Made by a program: the position numbers and the translations under genes. Of a stretch of DNA of 64,000 nt, positions 36,064 to 44,412 are shown one piece after another. Position 1 is the first letter of the stretch. The number at the start of each line of letters is the position of its first letter. Origin of the DNA: Candidatus Amarobacter glycogenicus (GTDB lineage: Bacteria > Chloroflexota > Dehalococcoidia > Tepidiformales > Tepidiformaceae). The notes under the pieces are model-generated. The model saw only the letters and a program-made list of their open reading frames with translations, made no database searches and was not told the DNA's origin. The stretch spans positions 1-64,000 of the forward strand of contig JADJZF010000002.1 in assembly GCA_016719395.1 (NCBI GenBank), in the 5' to 3' direction.

Positions 36064-37761
36064 ATGCTCGACGAACGGAGTTATTGGCAGCGCCGGTTGA
36101 GCCGCCGCACCACGCTCAGGGGCGCAGGCCTGGCTTCCGGCGCCCTGGCGACCGCGGCCCTCGTAGGGTGCGGGGACGACGATGACGACGATGACGGCGG
36201 TACTCCCGAAGCGACGCAAGCACTGCCGACGCAGGACACCACCCTCAAGCCGGTCCGCGGCGGGTCACTGACGCTCGTTTCGGGTGGCGAACCGCGGACG
36301 CTGGACGTGCACTTCGACACGTTCCCGGCCAACACGATGATCACCAACAACACCAACGAAGGCCTCCTCAGGTTCAAGGCGGACCTCACCGGCCTCGAAA
36401 CAGAACTGGCGACGGCGATGCCGGAGCAGCCGGACGAACTGACCTACGTGTTCAAGATCCCCCAGGGTGTGAAATTCCAGAACGTGGAGCCGGCCAACGG
36501 CCGCGAATTCACGTCCGAAGATGTGAAGTACTCGATCGAGCGCCAGTCCACCGATCAGGCCGGCAAGTTCCAGCACGCCTACTTCTTCCTCAAGCGCATC
36601 GCCAGCATCGAGACGCCGGACAAGTACACCGTGCGCGTCAAGATGAACACCGCCTACGCACCGTTCCTCAGCTACATCGCCAGTCCGTGGACGATGATGA
36701 TCAACCGCGAGAGCGTGGAGAAGTGGGGCGATCTCACTGAGCACGCGATCGGTACCGGGCCGTTCATCTTCAAGGAATGGCAGAAGAACGTGAAGGTCGA
36801 GCTGGACCGCAACCCGGACTACCGGGTCAAGGAACTGCCGTATGTCGACAAGCTGACCTACCTGATCGCCACCGATGCACAGGTGCGAGCCACGCTTTAT
36901 ATCGACCGGAAGATCGACGCCATCATCGTCGGTTACAACGAGCTTTCCCAGGTCAACGACAAGCGAAAGAGCGATTCGGCCTACCGGGCAGTGCCGTCCC
37001 AGTTCTGGCGCCAGTTCCGCATGCCGCCGACGCTCGCGGCTGACTCGGCCAAAGGCACCGCAGCGAAGGCGTACCCGAAGCCGTACGACGACGTCCGCGT
37101 CCGGGAAGCGGTCGTGCGCGCCATCGATTCGAAGCAGGCGCTCGATTTCGTCCACTCCGGCGACGGTGTCCTGGCGAACGGCCCGATCCTCCCGATCTAC
37201 CCGCTCTGGGCGCTCAAGGACAACTATCAGCAGACCGACCTGAAGAAGGCGAAGGAACTGCTCAGCGCGGCCGGCATGAGCGGAGGCCACAAGGACACGC
37301 TGGTCTGGGCATCCCAGGGCAGCACGGTAAACGACCAGACGGCCGAAGTCCTCAAGCAGCAGCTGAAGGAGATCGGTTGGGATCTGACGCTCCAGCCGAT
37401 GGACACGACGCCCTATTACAACAAGATCTACGCCTGGGACTACACGCTGGCGCACCACGTGCCGCTCAACAATCCAGACCCGGACGAGAACCTTTCCGCC
37501 TACTTCGGGCGCAACTCGACCTTCTTCAAGTTCCACGACGAGGCGATCTGGGAAAAGATCGACAAGCAGGCGAAGACGGTAAACACGCCGGACCGCCAGG
37601 CGCTCGTCCAGGAGATCCAGAAGGACATCATCGCCAAGCACCCGATGAAGTTCATGTACACCCCGAACAACCACAACTTCGTCGACAAGAACGTCCAGGG
37701 CTGGTTCTGGCCGACTGACCTCTACGATGGCCGCAAGGCGACCGCCTGGAAGAAGGCGTAA
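36064..37761 (+). CDS. Peptide/nickel-type ABC transporter substrate-binding lipoprotein (Tat-exported)
   Basis: 565 aa, SBP_bac_5 family (DppA/OppA-like). The signal has twin arginines (LSRRTTLRGAGLASG) and a lipobox (TAALVGC), so it is a Tat lipoprotein, followed by an Asp-rich linker. The fold signature includes GGSLTLVSGGEPRTLD and the hinge regions ENLSAYFGRNSTFFKF near the C-terminus. It captures oligopeptides or similar ligands outside the cell. Start at 36064: the ATG follows AAAGGACC and precedes the Tat signal directly. First of a three-gene operon with two permeases; no ATPase genes follow. Confidence 0.92.
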   Translation: MLDERSYWQRRLSRRTTLRGAGLASGALATAALVGCGDDDDDDDGGTPEATQALPTQDTTLKPVRGGSLTLVSGGEPRTLDVHFDTFPANTMITNNTNEGLLRFKADLTGLETELATAMPEQPDELTYVFKIPQGVKFQNVEPANGREFTSEDVKYSIERQSTDQAGKFQHAYFFLKRIASIETPDKYTVRVKMNTAYAPFLSYIASPWTMMINRESVEKWGDLTEHAIGTGPFIFKEWQKNVKVELDRNPDYRVKELPYVDKLTYLIATDAQVRATLYIDRKIDAIIVGYNELSQVNDKRKSDSAYRAVPSQFWRQFRMPPTLAADSAKGTAAKAYPKPYDDVRVREAVVRAIDSKQALDFVHSGDGVLANGPILPIYPLWALKDNYQQTDLKKAKELLSAAGMSGGHKDTLVWASQGSTVNDQTAEVLKQQLKEIGWDLTLQPMDTTPYYNKIYAWDYTLAHHVPLNNPDPDENLSAYFGRNSTFFKFHDEAIWEKIDKQAKTVNTPDRQALVQEIQKDIIAKHPMKFMYTPNNHNFVDKNVQGWFWPTDLYDGRKATAWKKA

Positions 37762-37833
37762 GCCGCAGGAGTCCAGTGATTCCAAGCCTCGGGGACGGCA
37801 ATGCCGCCCCCGAGCTATCTCCCGGAGCCACCC

Positions 37834-38778
37834 ATGCACGAATACATAATGCGGCGCTTCCTTCTGGCTATCCCGACCATTCTCCTGGTCATGATCGCCA
37901 TCTTCTCCATCAGCCGAATGATCCCCGGAAGTGCCATCGATTCCATGCTCCAGGAGCAGCAATTCGCGGAAAACCGGGAGGCGCTGAAGAAGGAACTCGG
38001 GCTCGACAAGCCCATCTACTTGCAGTTCATCACCTACATGGGGGACGTCCTCCAGGGCGACCTTGGCGATTCACTGCTCACGAAGCGCTCCGTTGGCGAA
38101 GAGCTGTTGCGGCGGCTCCCCGTCTCGTTTGAACTCGGGTTCTACGCCATCCTCTGCGGGCTCATGATTTCGCTCCCAATCGGGGTGCTATCCGCCATCC
38201 GGCAGGACACCTGGGCAGACTACGTCACCCGGAGCATCGCGATCCTCGGCGTCTCTATCCCCAGCTTCTACCTGGCGACGCTTGTCGTGGTCCTACCCTC
38301 GCTCTGGTTCGATTTCGCTCCGCCGCTCGTGTACGAGTCGTGGCGGGATAGTCCGTTCGGGCACATCGCCTATCTCGCCAGCCCCGTCGTCATCCTCGGG
38401 GTCGGGCTCGCAGGCGGCGTCATGCGAATGACACGGACGATGATGCTCGAGGTCCTGCGACAGGACTACATCCGCACGGCCTGGTCCAAGGGCCTCCGGG
38501 AACGGTCGATCATCGTCCGGCATGCCCTGAAGAACGCCCTGATACCGGTCGTCACCATCGTCGGCCTGCAGGTCGGCCTGGCGGTCGGGGGCACGGTCGT
38601 CATCGAGAACATCTTCAACATGCCCGGGGTTGGGCGGTTCTTCTTCGAGGCTGTCCAGAACCGCGACTACCCGTCGATCCAGGGTGTGGTCCTCGTCATC
38701 GCGGTGGTCATCGTGCTGACGAACATCGCGGTGGACCTCACCTACGCATATCTCGACCCACGAATCAGGTTCCGGTAG
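37834..38778 (+). CDS. ABC transporter permease, DppB/OppB family
   Basis: 314 aa with six TM helices. It starts MHEYIMRRFLLAIPTILLVM. The EAA loop is seen in LRQDYIRTAWSKGLRERSII, then RHALKNALIPVVTIVGLQVG and VIENIFNMPGVGRFFFEAV. It pairs with the next permease to form the membrane channel. The GTG/ATG in-frame leader upstream was rejected because the basic start and first helix begin here. Confidence 0.93.
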   Translation: MHEYIMRRFLLAIPTILLVMIAIFSISRMIPGSAIDSMLQEQQFAENREALKKELGLDKPIYLQFITYMGDVLQGDLGDSLLTKRSVGEELLRRLPVSFELGFYAILCGLMISLPIGVLSAIRQDTWADYVTRSIAILGVSIPSFYLATLVVVLPSLWFDFAPPLVYESWRDSPFGHIAYLASPVVILGVGLAGGVMRMTRTMMLEVLRQDYIRTAWSKGLRERSIIVRHALKNALIPVVTIVGLQVGLAVGGTVVIENIFNMPGVGRFFFEAVQNRDYPSIQGVVLVIAVVIVLTNIAVDLTYAYLDPRIRFR

Positions 38779-38788
38779 GAGCGAAGCG

Positions 38789-39697
38789 ATGCAAGACCAG
38801 GCCAGGACCGTTCCCTCCCTTTCCCCTGAGGACTTTTTGCTGAGGCGTCGCCCGCCCATCCTCCTCGATTTCCCTCGGCGCCTGGCAAGGGAGAAGCCAC
38901 TCGGATTCGCCGGCGCAGTCATCGTCATCGTATTCGCACTCGCCGCCCTGTTGGCCCCGCTAGTCGCTCCGTTCGATCCGAACCGGATCGCCGCTGGCCC
39001 ACGCCTTATCAGCCCGGCGGCCTCGCACTTCCTCGGGACGGACAACCTCGGCCGCGACGTGTTCTCCCGGGTGATCTACGCGGGGCGCGTTTCGATGCGG
39101 GTGGGACTCTTCGCCGTGCTCCTCGGCACCACGCTTTCCGTCACTATCGGTATTGTCAGCGGGTACTTCGGCGGCTGGATCGACATGCTTTTCCAGCGCC
39201 TCATCGATGCATGGATTGCCTTTCCGGCGATCATCTTCGTGATGGTGTTGATCTCGGTGACGGGCCCCGGTATCTGGTGGTTGACGCTTGCCATCGGGAT
39301 GCAGCTCGGCGTCGGCAGCTCGCGCATCATCCGCAGTGCCACCCTCTCCGTGAAGAGCATGCCATTCGTCGAAGCGGCCCGGTCGCTCGGTGCGGCTAAT
39401 CCGCGGATTCTCGCGCGCCACATCTTGCCGAACGTCATCGCCCCGGCGATCACGCTCGCGACCCTGGGTCTCGGGAGTGCGATCCTGATCGAATCCAGTT
39501 TGAGCTTCCTCGGCCTCGGTGTGCCGCCCGACCAGCCAACCTGGGGAGGCCTCCTGAGCCAGGGCCGCGCGTTCATGCTCGATGCTCCCTGGCTCGTGAT
39601 CGTGCCCGGAATGGCCCTCAGCCTCGCCGTCTTCGGTTTCAACATGCTCGGAGACGCCCTCCGCGACCTGCTCGATCCCCGCCTCCGCAAGGCGTAA
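38789..39697 (+). CDS. ABC transporter permease, DppC/OppC family
   Basis: 302 aa. The N-terminal OppC_N segment RLAREKPLGFAGAVIVIVFA is followed by HFLGTDNLGRDVFSRVIYAG, the hallmark of DppC. The EAA loop is VEAARSLGAANPRILARHIL. It forms the translocation pore with the upstream DppB-like protein. The dedicated ATPases (DppD/DppF) are not downstream, where a phoX gene lies instead, so the complex must borrow ATPases from elsewhere. 39698-39867 is non-coding with nested hairpins (an 18-bp palindrome at 39784-39801). Confidence 0.93.
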   Translation: MQDQARTVPSLSPEDFLLRRRPPILLDFPRRLAREKPLGFAGAVIVIVFALAALLAPLVAPFDPNRIAAGPRLISPAASHFLGTDNLGRDVFSRVIYAGRVSMRVGLFAVLLGTTLSVTIGIVSGYFGGWIDMLFQRLIDAWIAFPAIIFVMVLISVTGPGIWWLTLAIGMQLGVGSSRIIRSATLSVKSMPFVEAARSLGAANPRILARHILPNVIAPAITLATLGLGSAILIESSLSFLGLGVPPDQPTWGGLLSQGRAFMLDAPWLVIVPGMALSLAVFGFNMLGDALRDLLDPRLRKA

Positions 39698-39867
39698 TCC
39701 GCGGGTGTCATTCGCCGAGGGCGGAGATTCCCCACCCGTTTCCGTTTTCCCTCCCTCTCGACGTGGGACGCAATTTCATCCCACGGCCCAGGCCTGGGCC
39801 GACGAGAGGACTCCCCGGATTCGGGGGCGAGCGGCGCCAGGCTTCTCGAACCGCCGCTTAATGGGCC

Positions 39868-39907
39868 GTTAAGCGTTCGTTCATCCACCATTCGCCACCG
39901 GTTAACC
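39868..39907 (+). promoter_or_regulatory. Pho box (four 11-bp direct repeats) upstream of phoX
   Basis: Heptamers GTTAAGC 39868, GTTCATC 39879, ATTCGCC 39890 and GTTAACC 39901 repeat at exactly 11 bp. This is the layout and near-consensus (GTTCAYC-type) of PhoP/PhoB boxes in high-GC bacteria. It ends 66 bases before the phoX GTG, consistent with phosphate-starvation control. Confidence 0.7.
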
Positions 39908-39973
39908 ACCTCTTCGTAGCGTCCGTCCTACCGGGTCTTGCCGCCCGAACAACTGACCTTCGAGGAGACCCCC

Positions 39974-41994
39974 GTGAACTTCCGACCGCGCCACCAGGCA
40001 GGTGATGAACTGCCCGTCCTCCCGATAACCGCGGATAACATGTGTCGTGTGCACCCCGAAAGCTGCCGCTGGGGATGCGGCAATCAGTGCGCTCACCCAG
40101 CCCCGAACGGGACCTCGAACGAGTACTTCGAGGACATCACGAGCCGCATGCTCTCCCGCCGAGGCCTGCTTGAGGCGGCGTGGCCGCAGCCGGGCTCTTC
40201 GTGCTTTCAACCAGCAGTGTCGCCCGCAGTGCGAAGGCGCTTTCTGGCACGGCGACCGAGGCAGCCACAGCCGGCGTCACGAAGGGCCTGACCTTCAGCC
40301 CGATTTCGCTCAACGGCGAGGACAAGGTCGTCGCTCCTGCCGGCTACACGAGCGAGATCCTCATCCGATGGGGCGACCCGCTTTTTCTCGATCCGGGGAC
40401 GGGCTTCGAATTCGGCGCTCAGTCGGCTGCACAGCAGGAGCGCCAGTTTGGGTACAACAACGACTGGATGGGGTTCATCCCTCTCGCCGAGAATCGTGCG
40501 CTCCTGTGCGTGAACCACGAGTACACGAACCCCGAACTCATGTTCAAGGGGTACTCGGCCGATGCACCGACCAGGGACCAGGTCGACTACGAACTGGCGG
40601 CGCACGGCTTCTCGGTCGTCCATCTGGAGCGGCACTGGAAGCGCGGCTGGCGCTACACCATGGGCGCGTGGCACAACCGCAGAATCACCGGAACTTCGAC
40701 GACCCGGCTCACTGGTCCGGCCGCCGGACACCCGCTCGTCAAGACTTCCGCTGACCCGGACGGGTTCACAGTCCTTGGCATGTTGAATAACTGCTGGCGG
40801 GCATCACCCGTGGGGACGGTGCTCACCTGCGAGGAGAACTTCAACCAGTACTTGCTAACAACGACTTCAACGCGGACGCGAAGAAGAAGGCTGCCCACAG
40901 CCGTTACGGCCTCCCGGCCAAGGCGAGTGAACGGAAGTGGGAGCGCTTCTACAGTCGCTTCGACCTCTCCCAGGAACCGAACGAACCGTTCCGGTTCGGT
41001 TGGGTTGTCGAAGTCGACCCCCACGACCCCGGCTCGCTGCCACGCAAGCGCACGGCCCTCGGGCGCTTCAAGCACGAAGCCGCCACGACAGTGCTTGCGC
41101 GGGACGGCCGTGCCGTGGTCTACAGCGGCGACGATGAACGCTTCGACTACATGTACAAGTTCGTCAGTGCCGGAAAGGCCAACACCGAAGACCGGGCGGC
41201 CAACATCGATCTCCTCGATTCCGGCACGCTCTACGTGGCGAAGTTCTCTGACAACGGCACGGGTACATGGATTCCCCTGGTCTGGGGTCAAAACGGCCTC
41301 ACCCGGTAACGGCTTCAACGACCAGGGAGAAGTCTGCATCAAGACTCGGCTCGCAGCGGACCTCGTCGGCGCAACCAAGATGGACCGTCCGGAGGATATT
41401 CAGACCAACCCGGTGAACGGCAAGGTCTACGCGGTCATGACCAACAACACCCAGCGCGGAACCTCAGGAAAGGCTCCGGTCGATGCTGCCAATCCGCGGG
41501 TGGAGAACCGCCACGGGCACATCATCGAACTCAGTCCCGCCGGCGGCGACCACGCCTCCACGACGTTCGAGTGGGGCCTGTTCCTGGTTTGCGGCGACCC
41601 CGCTGTCGACAAGGGCACCTACTTCGGCGGATTCGACCCGGCCCTGGTCAGCCCGATCTCCTCGCCCGATAACATCGCCTTCGACAACGCCGGCAACCTC
41701 TGGATCTCGACCGATGGCCAGACGAACACTTTCAAGAGAAACGACGGCGTCTATGCCGTCCCGGTCGAGGGGCCCGAACGCGGTTTCGTTCGACAGTTCT
41801 TCAGCGGGGTGCCCGGCGGCGAGACTGCGGCACTCATTCTGAGTGATACGAACGACACGCTGTTTGTGAGCATCCAACATCCGGCCGAGGGCTCGACCCT
41901 GGACAAACCCTCAAGCACGTTTCCCGATGGCAAGGAACCCCGGCCCTCGGTGGTGTTCGTCATGAAGGATGGCGGCGGTGTCATCGGTTCGTAG
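39974..41994 (+). CDS. phoX: PhoX-type alkaline phosphatase (DUF839), three frame breaks as assembled
   Basis: Calcium/iron-dependent phosphatase of the PhoX family, about 673 aa once repaired. It starts at GTG with GAGGAG 6 bases upstream. The N-terminus has the typical CRWGCGNQCAHPAPNGTSNEYF block, then a Tat signal (MLSRRGLLEA...). The frame breaks near 40175 (one base lost; continues GGVAAAGLFVLSTSSVARS), near 40854 (one base lost; continues NNDFNADAKKKAAHSRYG) and near 41300 (one base gained; continues GNGFNDQGEVCIKTRLAAD). Catalytic landmarks CEENFNQY, YSGDDERFDYMYKFVS, KMDRPEDIQTNPVNGKVY and the C-terminal ETAALIL are kept. Exported by Tat, it releases phosphate from organic esters; the Pho box upstream fits. 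Confidence 0.88.
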
Positions 41995-42018
41995 CCGTTC
42001 GCTAACGCCAGTTTGAGA

Positions 42019-42042
42019 GGGGTGGCCCAGGTGAGCCACCCC
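42019..42042. terminator. Terminator hairpin after phoX
   Basis: GGGGTGGC pairs with GCCACCCC across an 8-base loop, 25 bases after the phoX stop and before the convergent hypothetical gene. It is followed by CTCCCGGG, not Ts. Confidence 0.5.
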
Positions 42043-42064
42043 CTCCCGGGTTGCCCGATCCCTG

Positions 42065-42577
42065 CTAAGCCCCCCTGGCGCGGAGTCCGCCTCCCAGGCT
42101 TCCGGGCCGGCCCCCTTCCGAATGCGCGCGTTCGTACGCCCCGAGCACGGAGAGGAGGATGTCCTCGAGCCGCGAGCGGGTCCATTGGCCGTTCTTCCGC
42201 TCCGGGCCCGCGGATGTGATGGAGCCGCCCGGCCCGCCCGAACCGACGGACACGGCGACGAACCAGCGGGTGCCGCCCATGCGCCGGCGTTCTGTGAGGG
42301 CGAACGTCACCGTGTAGTTGTCGCCGATGGTGACGGAGAAGCCCGGATTGGCCGTCGCGGCCGCCGGCGCAGGGCTGACGCTGATGGCAAGCGCCTCCCC
42401 ATACACGGCCGCGATGTCCCGTGTTGCGCTCTCGGTCCAGTTGTGGAGCGTGAGCAGCAGGTCGAGTTGCGAATCGAAGTCATGGATGCCCGCGAGGTTC
42501 TTGATCTGGCGTCGTTCGGTCCACGAGGCGCGAAGGAGCGCGACTCGTTGCTGGAAACTGTCGCCACTCATTGGCAT
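42065..42577 (-). CDS. Hypothetical protein
   Basis: About 168-171 aa, cytosolic. A helical first half (DSFQQRVALLRASWTERRQI, DFDSQLDLLLTLHNWTESAT) precedes a beta-rich part (GFSVTIGDNYTVTFALTERR, TRWFVAVSVGSGG) and a Gly/Arg tail. The start may be the second ATG (42568). I do not recognise the family. It lies between the antiporter gene and the phoX terminator. Confidence 0.55.
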   Translation of the reverse strand: MPMSGDSFQQRVALLRASWTERRQIKNLAGIHDFDSQLDLLLTLHNWTESATRDIAAVYGEALAISVSPAPAAATANPGFSVTIGDNYTVTFALTERRRMGGTRWFVAVSVGSGGPGGSITSAGPERKNGQWTRSRLEDILLSVLGAYERAHSEGGRPGSLGGGLRARGA

Positions 42578-42608
42578 CTCCGATTCCTTGCTGCTTCGGG
42601 GTGCGGTG

Positions 42609-43817
42609 CTATTGGCCGCCCGCGGCGAATTCGGCGGCGAGTGCGGGGTTCGGGCTGGGCACGGTTCGTGCGTCCGGGAACCACTGGTAAGCGGCTTTCA
42701 ACAGCAACGGCGCCGCGATGGTGGTAACGATCGTGACGACGATAGCGATCGAGAAACCGGTCGCATCGACGACGCCTTCTGCCAGGCCGACTGAGGCGAC
42801 CACGAGCGCAATTTCGCCGCGGCCGACCATTCCGGCGCCGACACGGACCGAGGTGGCAAGCGACTCGCCGCAGAGCCGCGCAGGGATGCCGCAGCCAGCG
42901 AGTTTCGTGATGAGGGCCACGAGGACGATGGCTGCGGAGATGATCGGCGCGGCCGTCAGGTCCGAGAGGGTCACGCTGCTGCCGATGTAGACGAAGAAGA
43001 TGGGGATGAAGAGCGTGTACCCAAGGCGGGAGACCGGCTCGACGATGTGGTGGCCGAGGTCGGTGCGAGAGAGCATGACGCCCGCGAGGAACGAGCCGGT
43101 GACCTCGGCCAGGCCGCCGACTTCGTATGCGAGCCAGGCGAAGCCGAGTGCCATCGCCAGCGTCAGGGCGACGCGCGTATCGGGCGATTCGATCCGGGTA
43201 TGGTGTTCCGCGATCAGCGGCATCACCCATCGCCCGATGCCAAAGGCCAGTAGCGAGAAGAGGACGAGTTTGATCAGGGGCTCGCCGATCGACCCTCCCG
43301 ACTCGGCGACGACGAGCGCACTGAGGACGAGCACGCCGAGGACATCGTCGATGATTGCCGCGCCCATGATGATGTTCCCCTCGCGGCTGCGTGAACGGCC
43401 CAGCTCCTTCAGGGTCTCGGCCGTGATGCTGACCGAGGTCGCCGTCAGGATCGCTCCGAGGAAGAGCGCGTGCATCGTCTCCATGCCCGCGAGCACGCCG
43501 ACGGCGTAGCCGGCGGCCATTGGCAGCGCGACACCGCCGATGGCTACAAGGAAGGCGGTCCGGCCAACGGTGCGGAGGCCCTGAGGGTCGGTTTCCAGGC
43601 CAGCCAGGAACATCAGGAGGACGACGCCGATGTGGCCCAGGTTGCCGACGAATTCGTCGTGGCCAATGAGTCCGAGCGCCGCCGGGCCGGCCAGCAACCC
43701 GGCGACGAGGATCCCGAGCACCGAGGGCATGCCGAACCGGATGGCGACCGCGCCGGAGACCTTCGCCAGGAGCAGGAGCCCGGCGATGAGGAGCAAAGAG
43801 TCTGGAGACGTTTCCAC
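42609..43817 (-). CDS. Cation/proton antiporter (CPA2/KefB-like) with nitrogen operator
   Basis: 402 aa, about 12-13 TM helices. Na+/H+ exchanger domain: AIRFGMPSVLGILVAGLLAG, LILMFLAGLETDPQGLR-type region (VLLMFLAGLETD), AIIDDVLGVLVLSALVVAES (Asp pair) and the late GMVGRGEIALVVASVGLAEG. No RCK domain is attached. I start at GTG 43817: the longer frame overlaps the GlnR-like operator at 43841-43900. Monocistronic with a nitrogen-type promoter, so it may expel NH4+ or balance pH/K+ during ammonium use; that role is inference. Confidence 0.85.
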   Translation of the reverse strand: METSPDSLLLIAGLLLLAKVSGAVAIRFGMPSVLGILVAGLLAGPAALGLIGHDEFVGNLGHIGVVLLMFLAGLETDPQGLRTVGRTAFLVAIGGVALPMAAGYAVGVLAGMETMHALFLGAILTATSVSITAETLKELGRSRSREGNIIMGAAIIDDVLGVLVLSALVVAESGGSIGEPLIKLVLFSLLAFGIGRWVMPLIAEHHTRIESPDTRVALTLAMALGFAWLAYEVGGLAEVTGSFLAGVMLSRTDLGHHIVEPVSRLGYTLFIPIFFVYIGSSVTLSDLTAAPIISAAIVLVALITKLAGCGIPARLCGESLATSVRVGAGMVGRGEIALVVASVGLAEGVVDATGFSIAIVVTIVTTIAAPLLLKAAYQWFPDARTVPSPNPALAAEFAAGGQ

Positions 43818-43840
43818 ATGGCGGAGGCTAGTGGAGACCC

Positions 43841-43900
43841 GTTTCGGGCGGTTTGCGAGGGTGTTACGGGTGGTTTGCGGGTTCGTTTCGAGCACGTTTC
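43841..43900 (-). promoter_or_regulatory. GlnR-like operator array upstream of the antiporter gene
   Basis: Read on the minus strand, boxes are GAAAC, GAAAC, GCAAA, GTAAC, GCAAA, GAAAC, starting at 43896, 43885, 43874, 43863, 43852 and 43841 on the plus strand, every 11 bp. Same architecture as the amtB and glnA arrays. Ends 24 bases before the chosen GTG start. Confidence 0.7.
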
Positions 43901-43912
43901 CGGCCATTCAAT

Positions 43913-43946
43913 GCAACAGGCCCGCACTGGTGTGCGGGCCTGTTGC
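43913..43946 (-). terminator. Terminator of the second amtB-glnK operon
   Basis: GCAACAGGCCCGCAC pairs perfectly with GTGCGGGCCTGTTGC over a 4-base loop (15 bp). It lies between the glnK stop and the antiporter operator, on the minus-strand side of glnK. Confidence 0.75.
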
Positions 43947-44018
43947 CGGAGGGCTCGGGAAGGCGGCCTGAGCGGAAGTGCGCCGTGGTCCTTCCCGGTG
44001 CCTGCTTTGGTGCGGCTG

Positions 44019-44357
44019 CTAAACCGCTGCGTTCCCCCGCTCCCCGGTCCGGACGCGGATGACGTCCTGGACTTCGGAAACGAAGATCTTCCCATCGCCG
44101 ATTTCGCCGGTGCGCGCGTTCTCGGTGATGACCGTGAGCACCTTTTCGAGGTCGGCGTCGTTAACGACCAGGAGGATCCAAACCTTGGAGAGGTATTCGA
44201 CCCGGTATTCGCGGCCGCGCCACTGTTCCGTGACGCCGCGCTGCTTGCCGTGCCCTTTCACCTCCGAGACGGTGATGCCGCCGTAGCCCAGGACGTCGAG
44301 AGCTTCTCGGACGAAGTTGAGCTGGGATGGACGAATGATCGCGTCGATACGCTTCAT
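44019..44357 (-). CDS. PII nitrogen regulatory protein (second copy)
   Basis: A 112-aa PII: MKRIDAIIRPSQLNFVREAL, T-loop GVTEQWRGREYRVEYLSK and C-terminal TGEIGDGKIFVSEVQDVIRV. Unlike the first copy at 32492, the T-loop keeps the Tyr at position 51, so covalent modification remains possible. It follows amtB (second copy) on the same strand and is the second gene of that operon. Confidence 0.93.
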   Translation of the reverse strand: MKRIDAIIRPSQLNFVREALDVLGYGGITVSEVKGHGKQRGVTEQWRGREYRVEYLSKVWILLVVNDADLEKVLTVITENARTGEIGDGKIFVSEVQDVIRVRTGERGNAAV

Positions 44358-44412
44358 GAGTGGGTAACTCCTCTCTGGCTGCGCTCAGCGTGCTTGTGCC
44401 GAAGTCCCGGGT

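Noticed and set aside
36265..37962. 565-aa minus-strand ORF
   Set aside because: Antisense to the peptide-binding protein gene, low-complexity Leu/Val/Arg/Asp content, no motif.
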